A DNA stretch of 64,000 nucleotides from Synanceia verrucosa (lineage: Eukaryota; Chordata; Actinopteri; Perciformes; Synanceiidae): NCBI GenBank assembly GCA_029721515.1, contig CM056561.1, positions 18,892,635 to 18,956,634 on the forward strand, in the 5' to 3' direction. Positions 39,381 to 51,704 of this stretch are shown here, one piece after another. The position numbers were made by a program, and so were the translations under genes. The notes below the pieces were generated by a model. That model was given only the letters and a program-made list of their open reading frames with translations, was not told the DNA's origin and did not search any database. Position 1 is the first letter of the stretch, and each line of letters starts with the position of its first letter.

Positions 39381-39530
39381 GTTCTGTCAGATTTTGCTGC
39401 CTTGTCAGATTTTGCTACCACAGTTGAGTTGTTCGAGCTGCTTAACCCCACCCCAACACTTACCCTAACCCTAAGGCCTAGGCCGCATGTGCAGAACCAA
39501 TTTCCGATGGGTAGCAAAATCTGACAGAAT
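39381..39530. mobile_element. Mutator-like MITE with 9-bp target duplication
   Basis: ACAGCCGGT occurs exactly at 39372-39380 and again at 39531-39539. Between them is a 150-bp segment whose ends are inverted copies (TTCTGTCAGATTTTGCT on the left; its complement AGCAAAATCTGACAGAA on the right). A 9-bp duplication is typical of MULEs (established knowledge). The left end carries a partial tandem copy of the terminal repeat. Confidence 0.75.
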
Positions 39531-39664
39531 ACAGCCGGTCCAGCTATGTAAGCACCGACAAGCTCAGATTACAAGACACATAGAGGAAGAGAGATGTCAA
39601 TCTCTGAACTGGTAGACATTATTCCTCTATATCTTTACGTAGCAAATAACTATTTGCTACTATA

Positions 39665-40227
39665 TTAAAGGAACACATCACCGTTGTTCTATACTGAAAT
39701 ATGTTCTTCCCTGATCTTAGACGAGTTGATACATACCTCTCTCGTCTTTGTGCATGCACGCAATCGCTCTGGTGTGCAGCGCTATTTTGTGAGCATTTAC
39801 CATGGCCCAGTACTTTCCTTGGGATCCAAACAGAGTTGAAGTCATGACTCACTCATCACTCAATGATATTACTGCACCGACGAAGTGCTCCCAAGTGTAA
39901 TTCCACCATACATTATAGTTCTCCTTTTCATCCACTTATAAAATCGCCACGTTTTATTTTGTGCCATACTTAGGTTATATAACTACTCACGTAACCTTAT
40001 TTAAATAGGGAAATGGGAAAAGTGGGGAAAAAGTGCTTGGTAGCTTCTATCTTCACCCCTGTTTGGATCCCAATGAAAGTACTGGGCTATGCTAAATGCT
40101 AACAAAATTGCGGCGTGCACCAGAGCGATTGAGTGCACGCACAAAGACGAGAGAGGTATGTATCAATTCGTCTGAGATCAGGGAAGAACATATTTCAGTA
40201 TGGAATAACGGTGGCGTGTTCCTTTAA
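39665..40227. mobile_element. Fold-back MITE with long inverted arms and TTAA flanks
   Basis: TTAA at 39665-39668 and 40224-40227 encloses arms of about 180 bp in inverted orientation. Shared blocks include AGGAACAC at the tips, ACTGAAATATGTTCTTCCCT, ATACATACCTCTCTCGTCTT and CAATCGCTCTGGTG. The arms differ at scattered bases only. The middle has no transposase frame. TTAA targets suggest piggyBac or Kolobok mobilisation. Confidence 0.8.
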
Positions 40228-42849
40228 AGCTCTGAATACTGAATAGAGTGCCTTTAAGAAAAAATGACAGAGGAAACAAAATTTATACATACTGACACAA
40301 AACATACATGATAATAAATATTGTATTAAAGCACTTTTATATATTATTATTCATAATACATTTGGTCTGTGCTCCTGAATAGGACTGCAACTGGCTCGAA
40401 CAATTCCTGTGTTTGTGCGGCTGCAGAGATTCATCACACCGCCTGTTCAATTGTTTGTTTAAGGAAGTAAAAAAAAAAAAACCTTTCAGTCTGTATTACT
40501 GTATAACTGGATTCTCACCTCTGCCTCTGGGCTTTGGCTGCTGCTGAGTGCTGGAGGTGTATTGTCCAAGGCTGCAGCAGGACAGAGCCATGTTACGACT
40601 CTCTGCATTGTTCCCTAATTTCTTCTCTGGGATTTCCTCTTTACCATTCCCCCTACAACACCCCACCCACCAATCCCATTCACTGTACAGTCTTCCATCA
40701 TCCTCCCTCTGTCTGAAGGCCTTGCCAAACTCTCTGGCAACACAAAAACAATTGTTCTTGTGTGTTTGAGGAGACGCAGCCGCCTCCTCAGACGGGTTTT
40801 TCTCCCCCACAGAGGCTCAGCTGACTGTCGGGCAGACACACATAGGCCTACTCATCTTCCTCCTGGAAAAAGTGCTCATGTTCGGTAAAATCGGAAGCAA
40901 GGTATCTCAAGTCCTAAGCTACAAAGTGACTCAGAACCATTAATATTTTTGACACACAGGTGGAGCGAGGGGGCCATCTCCCCAGACAGTGGGGGTATGA
41001 GACAGACTGTGAGAGCAGCATTTAAAATATTACCATGTGCAGGTTTGTTTCTAACAAGAGCTCTCTGGCAGGACTACAAAATGCTGACGGTATAAGCACC
41101 CATGTGGGAATCAGGACAGCCCTCCCAGATGATGTTGAAAAACACTTTACATCCTTCTCTGTGCCTGGATCATCTATTTTAGCCTTTTTTTTCCTTTGGA
41201 GAGGCAAAGACAGGAAGGCGTTTGAGCAGTCAGAGCAGTGATTTGTGGTTTATCTGTAGAAATGTGTTCATTGAGAGACTGCTCATTGTCTTTCTTAAAT
41301 ATCTTCCATTTGTTTCTAGATCAATCACTGTTCATCAATCACCCTGAATGGGCAGAAATGTTCGATTCTGTCAGTTTCCTCCACATTTATGTACAAATAA
41401 CGTCTGCAAACGAGAAACAGCAATCTGTAACATGCAGTAAAGCACTGTTTCTCAATAGGCAACATAAAGAAGACACATTTTACACACTCAGTGCTGCTGT
41501 AGGTATATGCTTTTATTGTTTATTGAGCTTTATTGCTGCATCTCACAACCAAATCCTGAATCCAAATCATACAATTTGTTTCTGCTGTTTTACAAACACA
41601 CACACACCTGGGTTGTTCTGACCTGGTGTTAATGTTATTTCTTATGTTACTGCTGGGTTATTTACCCTTTGTTATGATCTACTCTTAGCTTTGTGAAAAA
41701 AATGTTAGGATCTTTTAATGAAGAAAAAAAAATACAAATACTCACTCAAGTAAAAGAGCTGTCCTGTATTATTATTAATCTGTATGTCCTGCTAAATTAT
41801 GCAAGGTAGAAATGTAGTGGACTTAAGTATATTATTCAGTCTAATCACCAACCAATACTTGTAAGAGTCAAAGATTGTGGAGCCAATTTTAAATATTGTA
41901 TACCATCAGGTAGATTAGTAGTACTGCATTATTTTGTGTGTTTTATATAGACAGCAGCTAGTACTAGTATAACTGTAATAGTACAAATACAGTAGTACAA
42001 GTACAAGTAAAAGTACAGCAGTGGAGTAGAAGCATTTGGCAGCACAAAATGAAAATAATAAAATAAAGTAGAAATACCACAAATCTGTTGACTAGTACAT
42101 AAGTACACTAAGTACAGTATGGACTAGTTACATTCCTCATAATTTACATTCCGTGTAGTCCGTGTTGTTAATGTGTATCCTTTGCTGTCTTTAATTTTGT
42201 ACAACTAACAGTGAATCTGTGCTTCTTTATTAGGCCATATTTAACAACCATATTTTAGTTTTGGTAAGTAGCTCAACTCTAGTAACACTTATAAGTTAAC
42301 CAAACAGTATACTGCTGCTTTATTTTGAACCCAGTGACTTTTAGTGTGCAAACCTGGAGGATGGATGGAAGGGAAAAACATCTCTTTTTGTGATTCCTGT
42401 ACTATTTAGCTTCATGTTTAGTTATGTAAAATTACAGATAAGACACGATAATTCAAGCAAACTAACAAGTGTTTTTGTTGTTTATATCTTTCCCAAGACA
42501 ACAGAATATCAAGGTCATTTGTCATGTCATAAATCTGGCAGCAGGAAGGAGGAAGTGCCTTCTAACTTTATTTCATCTCCGCTCAAATTCTTCCTGCACA
42601 CAGCCTCCTACGGGATTAAAAATGTGAGCGTCCAAGGAAGAGGAAAAACTCACCAAAGCAAAGTAATAAACCTGCAGTGGTCCCTGGATGGATCCTCGCC
42701 TGTCAGACATGTTAAACAGATTCACGCTGACCTTATTCCTCCCTCAACCTCCTCCTCTGATGCTCTCCGCCATCAATTTGTTATCTGTCATCTTGAAAAA
42801 AAAAAAACTTCCGAATTTGTTGAAAAAGTTCACCAGTGCTGAAAGGCGC

Positions 42850-43080
42850 CACCAGAGAGCTGTACATCTGGGTCCCAGCGCCGGATGAAGTCAAGACTGG
42901 CGTTGACCCAAAGCCCACCGCACAGAGAGTTGCTCAGAGAGGTCGGCGGTGGCGTTGTTTTCCCTTCCTGTGCCTCCGTGACGTCTTCCTGCCGGGGGGA
43001 GCCTCGGGGAGCCGTTTGAGGAGGCCCCCTGAGGCCCCCAAGCATGGCGGACGCAGCACAGCAAATTCCAATTAGTGTGA
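42850..43080. promoter_or_regulatory. GC-rich, CpG-containing patch
   Basis: Base composition here is clearly GC-richer than the neighbouring spacer, with repeated CG steps and a TGACGTC site near 42979. It directly precedes an ATG in good context (AGCATGGCGG) on the plus strand. It may be an orphan promoter or a distal element of tcf15. Confidence 0.35.
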
Positions 43081-43370
43081 CAGGGCAGGTGGAGGAGGGG
43101 AGATCGGACCCTCAGCGTACACCTTTAACTGTCTTTAAATTCACTCTCCATGCATGCAGTCGGATTCAACGCGATGCCAGACAGGAACTTGGGGCTCAGC
43201 TGTCTGTCTGTGGTGTGCCTATTGGACCGATCACTGCGATATCTTTGTCAGACTACAGAAGACAGACAGAGGCCCGCAGAGACTGTGCAGCTTTTTGCTC
43301 AGCAGTTATGAAATATTTTCCCAGTGAAAGAGGTCTGAATCATCCCTGTGCTGTGGAGACAACATTGTAA
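43044..43370 (+). CDS. Unrecognised 108-codon ORF behind a GC-rich patch
   Basis: I do not recognise this protein. The start ATGGCGGACG follows a GC-rich, promoter-like stretch and has a strong Kozak context. The frame runs 108 codons with a mildly basic, Cys-containing sequence (MADAAQQIPISVTGQ at the start, SLSDYRRQTEARRDCAAF in the middle) and no signal peptide or membrane span. It could be a single-exon small gene or a chance ORF; a first exon with a donor inside the frame is also possible. No conserved neighbour from human 20p13 fits here. Confidence 0.25.
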   Translation: MADAAQQIPISVTGQVEEGRSDPQRTPLTVFKFTLHACSRIQRDARQELGAQLSVCGVPIGPITAISLSDYRRQTEARRDCAAFCSAVMKYFPSERGLNHPCAVETTL

Positions 43371-44003
43371 GAGAATGCAAAGGTAGAAAGCTAACAGCAG
43401 CTGAAGAAATGTCACAATGACAGTGACAGTAGGTATAAATCTTATAAACTCTGTTCTCTACAAACTAATCCACATTTGCGTAATATTCCATGTTTGCACG
43501 TCAGCTGGGTTTCACTTCTGTGTTCTTCCACCGTGACCTCTGACCTCTCACCCCATCTCTCCCCGTCCACTGGGCCCAGAGCAGTGATTTATCCCTCTGA
43601 CATACCAACAGCTGTGTTGGGGGCTCCAAGCAAAGTGTGGTGGGCTACTATTTACCATGACTAATCGATAGCAGACTTCAAAAAAAGACCAATCGTGGGA
43701 TCTGGGGGGAAAAATACAGCAGCCACTGACACCAGAAACCCTGAATATTTACTGAGGTTCTGCAGGCTTCATAAACATTTCCTTGGCAACATTACTGGAA
43801 ACAGTGGAAATGTGTGTGAGAGGCGTGTTTCCATAGAAGACATTTTTATACCATTAAGCTGATGGTTAAGAAAGCTTTGAGGTTGACAAGCTTTTATGAA
43901 TTTTCCACTTTGCAGATGAGCCTTTGTATTTGTACATGATTAACTTTCCATGACACATGCTGGGAATCAGGAAAATAACTGCTTTAATTTTGATAAAATA
44001 GAT

Positions 44004-44009
44004 TTTATT
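44004..44009 (-). terminator. Possible poly(A) signal of tcf15
   Basis: TTTATT on plus (AATAAA on minus), about 250 bp downstream of the tcf15 stop codon. Confidence 0.35.
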
Positions 44010-44254
44010 TAAAACTTTTGTGGAGGGTAAAAAAGACAAAAAAAACAAACTCTCAAACAAACGCACTGCATCTTTGAAAGTCTTACATTTCTCAGTCAAG
44101 TATAAATAGTCTCTTCTTTGGTTCCATCATTTGATCCAGCATGTATGTGTGTTTGTGTTTCTGTGTGTAGGTGCTATGTAACACCAACTTTGACTCTTCC
44201 CTGAGAAAGTCTTTGAGGATTTTCAGGTTGCTAATTGTTCACTGGTCTTTCCAG

Positions 44255-45277
44255 TCAGCGTCTCATTCGCAGCGGACCCAGCCCTCGCATTTTAATACAG
44301 TCTTTGCCATCCCTTATCTGCAACAAAAGAAATATCTCAGTCATACAATGATGCAACAATAGATAATTCAACTGAACCAGAAATCACGTATTTTTAGGGA
44401 AATAAAGCCACAAACTATTTTTCAGCTTCACAGTCTGTCATATTCATTCCTAAACGTAAAATGAAGCTACAAATTATGTTGTATCACACTTTGTCATACT
44501 ACAGTGACGTTACACAGCAGTCAAAAATAAGAATAAAAAAAAAATGTGTCTGACTGTGAGAAATTTACACCGAACGTCAAGACGTGCCGTGCGTAAAAGT
44601 GTTTTTACGCGCATGGTCCCAGACAAAATAATGGAGTTAACACAAAAGTGGTCAGGGTTTAGAAGAGAAACAGTCGCATTACCTTCTCAAAAAACATGAT
44701 CTGCATCCACTCTGACATATTTGAGACAGTTAACGCATCGGTTGCATTTACAGTAAACAGGGTTTTAAACCGGTTTGACTGTGGGTATAAACAGATTTAC
44801 CCCTTTCCTCTGGTTGCTTAAACAGAAGGTGCAGATGGTGCGCGGCTGCTGCGCGCCGGTCTCTCCTTGCGCATGAACCGCGCCGAGGCACGGCTGTCCA
44901 TCAGATGCGCCACCATCCCCGAGAAGAAGCACGTTGGCTAGATGGGAAATGTAGCTGGACGCTAATCGCAGGGTTTCGATCTTGGACAGCTTTCTGTCCA
45001 CTGGCTCTGTGGGTATGAGAGTCCGCAGGGCCGTGAACGCGGTGTTGACACTCTGGGTCCGACCTCTCTCCCTGGCGTTGGCTGCGCTCCTCTGTTTCAC
45101 CACCGCCGGCTCTCCCTCCAGTTCGCGCATAATCCTTCTCCGTTTATCCGTGGAGTCGCAGTAACTTTGCTCTGAGCTGCCGTCGCTCTCGCTGCGGTTT
45201 TCGTCGTCCTCGGACGTGACCGTGAAGTCGGAGTAGACCAAGTGTGTCGCCACAGGCCGCAGCATGGCGAAAGTCAT
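44255..45277 (-). CDS. tcf15: Transcription factor 15 / paraxis (bHLH)
   Basis: A nuclear basic helix-loop-helix factor that dimerises with E proteins and controls epithelialisation of somites and dermomyotome. Two exons, 44801-45277 (159 codons) and 44255-44317 (20 plus stop), join in phase at NQRKG/IRDGKDC, giving 179 residues. Start at 45275-45277 gives MTFAMLRPV, matching MAFALLRPV of mammals; an upstream in-frame ATG at 45301 is less likely. Residues 21-37 hold the acidic SEDDENRSESDGSSEQ block, and the bHLH lies at about 63-117 with TQSVNTAFTALRTLIPTEP and KLSKIETLRLASSYISHLAN. The TQSVN (not TNSVN) and the C-terminal MRGLGPLRMRR separate it from scleraxis. The basic region reads RERGRT where relatives have RERDRT. 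The order tcf15-srxn1-scrt2 matches human 20p13. Confidence 0.95.
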
Positions 45278-45465
45278 CTTTAAGAAGTTACACGGCCTCA
45301 AATTATCCGTTAGATCAGACCGAGATCAAACTCAAGGGACCAGTCCCGCATCTCAATATGGCACAAATGCTGCATGTAACACAGGAAAAATATGGATGTT
45401 TTTAATAAAGGTGACTGACTTTTCACAAGTCAGTGGACTGGCCTGTTTCTGGGATGGACGCTGAG

Positions 45466-45489
45466 CACCTGGTCAGCTGGGCTCTTATA
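45466..45489 (-). promoter_or_regulatory. tcf15 core promoter: TATA box plus two E-boxes
   Basis: On the minus strand TATAAG lies at 45484-45489, followed downstream by CAGCTG (45474-45479) and CAGGTG (45466-45471). Transcription would start near 45455, about 180 bp before the ATG. E-boxes this close to the start suggest bHLH input, possibly autoregulation (inference). Confidence 0.6.
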
Positions 45490-47454
45490 GCTGCATGGGA
45501 GGAGCTGCCTGCAGCAGCACACTGTTACAGTAACCGCTCAAGACCCACGTATAACTCAACAAATAACATGCCGAGTTCCTCTAAATAAAATAACACAAAC
45601 TACATAAAAGATGAAGTGATACATAAGAATATGAATAGAATACACTACATAGAAGAGAATATTATCCAGACACCATAACTAAATATATGTGTGATTGGTT
45701 TTTTTGGCAGTTTTTTAGATTACAATGACCATAGATTCCACACCATTTCATTCAAGAAAAAAAAATATTATTATATTACATAACACAGTATATCAGTATG
45801 TTATGCCCTATTCAGTGGTCCAAGAAACATCCAGATTCTACTGTAGTAATAAAATGTTGAATATTATATTATTATTGCTCATGCATTGATATGCTGGTAT
45901 AGAATCTTATCTCTGGTCAAGCTGGACCTCATTTTTAACTACTTTATGTAAAATACAATAATGCTGGCTAGTTTACCCTATAAAATGTATATTCTTTTAT
46001 AAAAATGAAATATTTGTATGCATTTCATTATCAATAAATACCTTGTAACTGTTGACTATGAGTATTGGAACAGAAAATGATAAGATTTGCCAAAGAAATG
46101 CACTCAATTAGAGTAGTAGTACCTCTAAATTGTACTTACAGTAGCTGCAGTACAGAAGTAGTTTCTGGGCCATGATTATAAACTTCACTAAAGACAACAA
46201 CGTCTTTTGATGTCATTTAGGGACTAAAGTTTGCTTTTCAGTCATTTTACAGTTTACTATCTTGTATTAGACATGTTTATAGTATTGCCACGCACTGAGG
46301 TTTGCTTTTGTCAGGTGATGAACCACAAAACCAAAATTTAAATTAGTGTCTTCACAAATTTTCAACTTTGCTCAACATCTACACATTATGCAGGTGTTTG
46401 GAGAGCTGGATATAAATTCTGATTATCTTGAAAATTCTCAAATTTCCAATAGAAATTATCAGGTTAATAGAAGTTCTTTCATTTAAATATCTTTTTCAGG
46501 AAGTCTGGCTTATTATTTAACCTTGTGTCATGACAGCACAAGCAACAATCAGCCTTAGATTAGTTAGGCGTAAATACTGTTAAATCCCCATATTAAATGG
46601 CTGCAGGAGCACTGCTCAGTCAGCAGGAGAAAGTTAAATGTGAGTAAATAAACACTGAGCAGATGATCCTGGAATGGCAAGGATTTATTTGCTCGCTGCC
46701 CCGAGTCAGAAAAACAAAACAGTGGCAAATGGATGATTAAGTCTCCTCCAGTCACAAACCAGCTACTTCACTGTGCCTCAGCTGCATCAACAGTCAGACA
46801 TCAGACACCAAAACTGTCTGCTGAGGGAAGGTCTTACAGAGGACACAAAGTGAAACCCAAGAATCTGCAGCAGCAAAGGCTGTATGAATGCCTCAATTAG
46901 TAAAAATAAGGTATTCTCCAAAGATTGAATGTCAAACAAGCTAATTATTAATATTTTCATTATTCTAATTATCATAACACTATGAGCTCTATATGGGGTC
47001 AACAAATTCCCTCAACTATCAGCAAACAAAATGATGTTGCAGGTCTCAGTGTGGTTTAATAGTTACAAGCACCCATGAAGACTCACAGTGAACATATTGT
47101 GGATCTTTGTGGGGCGTGTGAACCATGTGTGAGTTGTGTTGACCTGAGGGTAAAGACAGAAGTTGAAGCATTCTTAGAAGAACGCTCTTATTTCTCGGGA
47201 CTTTGAAGCGCTCTTGTTCTCACCCGGAAGAAGTGGATCCATTTATGCGTGCTGATGAGGCGACGGCATGTCGGGTTTGCCACCCACCGAGTTGTGTGTT
47301 GTTGTGCTTCAGAGATGCCTGAGAACAGCAGCAGCTCTGTCACAGGAAGCCTTTCCATCTCTGCACATTTTATGGATGGTAATGTCAAACTGTCAAACCA
47401 TCACTTTACAAGATGGATTGGCATGAAATATGTTGCATTATCAGCAGAATGCAC

Positions 47455-47741
47455 TTAAAGGTGCCGTGTGTAACATTTATGGAGATCTACTGGCAGACAG
47501 TTTGTTTTCTTTAGTGTATAATTCTCCTGAAAATAAGAATTGTTGCATTTCCCTTGCCTTAGAATGAGCTGTTTGTATCAAAGTCAGCTGCCATGTTTCT
47601 ACAGCAGCCCAGAACGGACAAACCAAACACTGTCTAGACAGGCACATTCGTGTTTTGCATCTGCACACTGGAGAAGTTTCAATGGTTGCAATGTGCAACC
47701 ACACCACTAGTGCTGCCAAATCCTACACCCTGTACCTTTAA
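47455..47741. mobile_element. TTAA-flanked MITE (AGGTGCCGTGTGTA family)
   Basis: TTAA at 47455-47458 and 47738-47741. Inner ends AGGTGCCGTGTGTA and the complement of TACACCCTGTACCT are imperfect inverted repeats. The interior (CCATGTTTCTACAGCAGCCC, AGAACGGACAAACCAAACAC) is familiar from fish intergenic DNA. No coding capacity. Confidence 0.7.
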
Positions 47742-50700
47742 TGTATTAAAACTGAAACTACTACTCATTACACAGAACAGCCCTTTACACAGTGTTATAC
47801 TATTATAGAATATTATAGGTTAGTAGAAAATTGCTCTCATATAATATAAGCATAGTTTATGTTTTGTTCATGCAAAAAGTAAATAATAATTGTCTGATAA
47901 TGCAGTAAAAAGTACAATGTTCCCCTCGTAAGTTACATATATAGATGTACAACAACATGTTGGTATCGTCACTGTGAACATTAATGATGACACTAATTAA
48001 TGATGCCCTGGAGGGAAAAGGGGAGACTGAGTTTTCCTGCTTCCTCTGCTCCTCATTGGCTGAGGGGTGGCGGCTGAGCTTGTTTCACTCACTAATGTAT
48101 CTGTGACGCAACAACCACTCATTAGAGACTTTCCTTTCTCCTGGTTTCCTCTGCTGCTGACATGTTTACCTTCCTTCACATCCCTTAAAAGGACAAGTGT
48201 GGTGATTTAGATTATGGCAGATTTGTTACAACCATAACAGTCCTCAACAATTACACCATTTACTCCTGTCTGAGCAACGTTTGCCAGAAACCCAGCTGTT
48301 TCAGGGAATTACACAGACTTCCAGCATTAACAGATGTGATATGTTAGTGACAGACTTGTCTGCCTTAAAGCTGCTGCAGGGTCTTGTTGATGGACTTTGC
48401 TGCTAGACACTTGTATTAACATGAAGGTGCATCACCTCCTTGGCCGAGCAGCTTTGTCCGGCTGTTCTGTCGCTTGTGTGATGTCACAGCAGGGACTTAG
48501 GGCTTTGCTTACACCTACAGCTGCAGTCAACAGAGGACTGTTAGAGGACAGCGCTGATGTGAAGTACATGATAATAAGTTTAGCCACAGACGGTGCCTTC
48601 TAATGAGTCCTTTTATTGTGTCGCCCCATCAAGTTCAATATGTTCACTCTAACTGGCATGGCAAGTTTGAGGCCTGTATGAAATGCAAGCTATTGCTATC
48701 ATACTGTATCGTATATAATTTGAGGTACTTGCAATTTTCTCCACTGCTGTTCAGATGTAAATATCTTACCTGCAATCACAGCATTTGACAGCTGTTGTTT
48801 CTTTAAAAATTAATATGTTTGTGCACATATAACACATGAACACGATCAAGTACAGCTGAAACTATGAAATTTATTGACAACTATTCTGATCACCACTGAT
48901 TAATTTTTGAAGCAAAACCATTTCATGGTTCCACTTTCACAAATGTGAGGCTTTGTTGCCTTTCCTTAAATTATTTGTATTTATTTTGTAAAAATTTTGA
49001 TGTTATGACTTTTGGTTGAGGGAACCAGCAAAAAACCTGTCAACGAGGGACTTTTACTTGTACTGGAGTGTTTCTTACTGTGTAATACTTTTAACTGTGA
49101 TCTGAATAGTTCCTCCAGCACTGCACAGAGCACATAGTGGTGAGGTCGCAGGGTGGAGACAGCATTGAAAATCTGGCACAAATTACACGCCTGCGGCCTC
49201 CGGTAGTCTGAGGGAATTCCGGATAGGAAGCTGTGAGAAGTCGCCATTGCCTCAAACACCTCAAGTCTTTCAGGAGGATTTGGTCATAATGCCTCCCCAA
49301 GTGGAACAAATGGGTGAGTCGGCTAACAAGAGATCTTTTTTTTTCAGCTGTATTTTAAATGCAGACAGACTCTATGGGAGAGCCAGGACCAAATTAGTAC
49401 GACCTTGTGATGGAGTTTTATTCTGCCAATGGATCACTTCATATACTCCGCAGTGACAAGAAGACAAAGCTCTTCTATGAATGTTTATCACCTTTAAAAC
49501 AATTATAAACCACTAGAGAAATCAGCCATGATAAAAAGGAAAGTCAAAAAGGAGGCTTGTAAAATGTTTAAGAGATTTTAAACTGGCGGATTTGCCTCTT
49601 TTAATGCACAACCCTTTATTTCAACCTGGTTACAGTAAAAACTAATAGAGTAATTTAAATATATATCCGCATGGTGCAGACGTGTACAAGACTGTGAGAC
49701 AGTCTGTAAAAATGCTGATGCCAAAAGTTAAAAAAAAAAGAAAAGAAAAGAAGGAAAAAAGACAGTGTGGCAACAGTCTCTGCCCTCATGATGCACAAAA
49801 TTAGTTGCTCATTAGAGCCCAGCAGCCACTAGAGGGCCCTCAACCTTCTGTCAGAACCATTTTATTTCACTTTTGCCCTTTCTACACTTCCTCCATTGGT
49901 CATGTTGTTCTTGCTTACAATAAAAATTTCTCTGTGCAGAAGTTACAGGAGAGGAACTATACTGAGTAGAGAAAAATCAAACTGTGCTTAGAGCATTGAA
50001 AAAGCATCACCAAATCATATGTAAACTACAAAAAAAAAAGCAGACAGGAATTAGCACGGCCACCATCCATTCACGAAAATGAACACAAACACTTCCTCTT
50101 CTTAGCCTCCTAAGCCCCCCTTAATCTGTTTAAACCCTCAAAGATAAAGTGTACAGAGAACCACCGATGGAAACAGCTACCCCTGAAGCAACAGGTGCAA
50201 TGTATTTTGTTCATACTGACGTTGCGTGTCCAAATCCCTTTGAGGATATGGTTACTTCCAGACAGTGAGTGAGCCGCAGGAAGTCTTCTCACACGCGACA
50301 ATTCAGGGGAGAAATTTAGAGTCCTGCAGGGCCAGTAAAAGCTACCCTAGGGTCTGCCTTCATTTCCTCGATGGCCACAAAGGGAGACCGTTGAGCAGTT
50401 CTGGGTTTGCATTGTGTGTCGGAAAGGCTTCTTCTCTGTTCAGCAGCCTATGATGTATAGTTCACTTACATTATTCTGCAAACAGGTTCTTCCTCCAAGA
50501 CAGAACAGCAAGGGAAGTGACTTGATTTAATAAGCAGGGCCAGCCTCAAGGTCGGTACAAATATGTAGATGAAGATTATTCATAACAGCAGAGTAAAACC
50601 ATTACCATCACTGTTATGGAAGTTTCAAGCAGGCAAAAGACTGCTATGTAATTTACTGTAAGTGGAACACATTTTTATTCTTAGAGCATCAGCATGAACA

Positions 50701-50846
50701 GCAAAAAAATCTGGTTATTTTTACACAGTCTTGTAAAATGATTTAATCTGATGGCACTTGGTTTATGAGGGGTTTTCATAAGAACTGATGACAGCAGCAA
50801 GACGAGAAACTGGTAGGTTACATGACAGATCCAGAAACAATGAGTG

Positions 50847-50935
50847 ATTCAAGATTCAAGATTCATGATTCAAGAGTCGTTATTGTCATTATGCACGCAT
50901 AACGAAATTTTGATGGGAACATCACCCATTTTGAC
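50847..50935. repeat. Retroelement end fragment (ATTCAAGATTCAAGA...TTATTGTCATT)
   Basis: Tandem GATTCAA units lead into TTATTGTCATTATGCACG and ACGAAATTTTGATGGG, a pattern common as a LINE/SINE end in fish genomes. Short and isolated. Confidence 0.5.
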
Positions 50936-51680
50936 GCAAGACGGCAGCCTGATGTTGTCATCACACCTGACACCATCTGCTCTATAGGCTCCTCTCCTCC
51001 TCGTGCTGTCTCAAGCATCACAGTCAAAACTGACTGCACCCTGAGATTTCATAAAGTTCTGAAACTTTGTTACAACATTTGGTCCTACTTAATTATTAGT
51101 ATTTTACAGGCATGTTTTAGTTCTTGAAATATATCCCACTGCAGCACAAAAAGCAACGCTGCACGATTTCATTTCTAAAATTAACTACAAATAGTGACAC
51201 AAAAAAAGACCACAGGGATCTTTTGATATAATTTCAGACTAAAATAACTTCAATGTGTGACAACATTTAAATCTTACCCAGTATTCAAAAGGTGCACTTG
51301 AAGGAAAAACACTGGTGGATTCAATGAGACTTTTCCCCCACAAAACACATTTTGACATGTCACAGCAGGAAAAGCACAGGTGTAGGCCTAAATAATAAAA
51401 TGAATGATGCCTGAATGCCATTAAACTATTTCAGTTTTCTAATCCTTTCCTACTGGGATATTTGAAAAGAACAGAGACATCGTTAATGTTATGCAGTTGT
51501 GCTTTTGACGAGTCGAAATGTCTTACTAATGTAATTTATGCATTTGCTGTACAAAAAGAAATGGCAAGATGGCACTGTAATGTACAAGGAAGAGCATCAT
51601 TTAAAATACTTTTACAATTAACAGCATATAACAATGCTATTAAATGACAGACAATCAACTTACAAAAACACACATTTACA

Positions 51681-51704
51681 AACACACACACACACACACA
51701 CACA
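51681..51704. repeat. (CA)n microsatellite
   Basis: Perfect CA run, seen directly. Confidence 0.9.

Larger units (their letters stand above)
36800..42840. other. Repeat-rich spacer between the Ig receptor and tcf15 regions
   Basis: Holds ATCC and AC microsatellites, a MULE-like MITE (39381-39530) and a fold-back TTAA MITE (39665-40227). From 41740 to 42130 lies a degraded copy of the TACTTAAGTA/GTGGAGTAGAAG repeat also seen at 30463. A minus-strand candidate exon with a good donor (AGAG/GTGAGA near 40515, ATG at 40590) lies about 3.7 kb upstream of the Ig gene and could be its 5' exon, but its translation is not a signal peptide. ORFs at 41238-41621 and 42390-42842 are open but match nothing I know. 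Confidence 0.5.

Noticed and set aside
41238..41621. 127-codon plus-strand ORF
   Set aside because: No motif, biased toward Phe/Ser/Cys as in random AT-rich DNA, no promoter or splice support.
42390..42842. 150-codon plus-strand ORF
   Set aside because: Long, but of no recognisable family; ends in a Lys run from a poly-A tract; no start context or neighbour to support it.
49091..49309. Minus-strand ORFs at a GC-richer spot
   Set aside because: No family resemblance and no splice partners.
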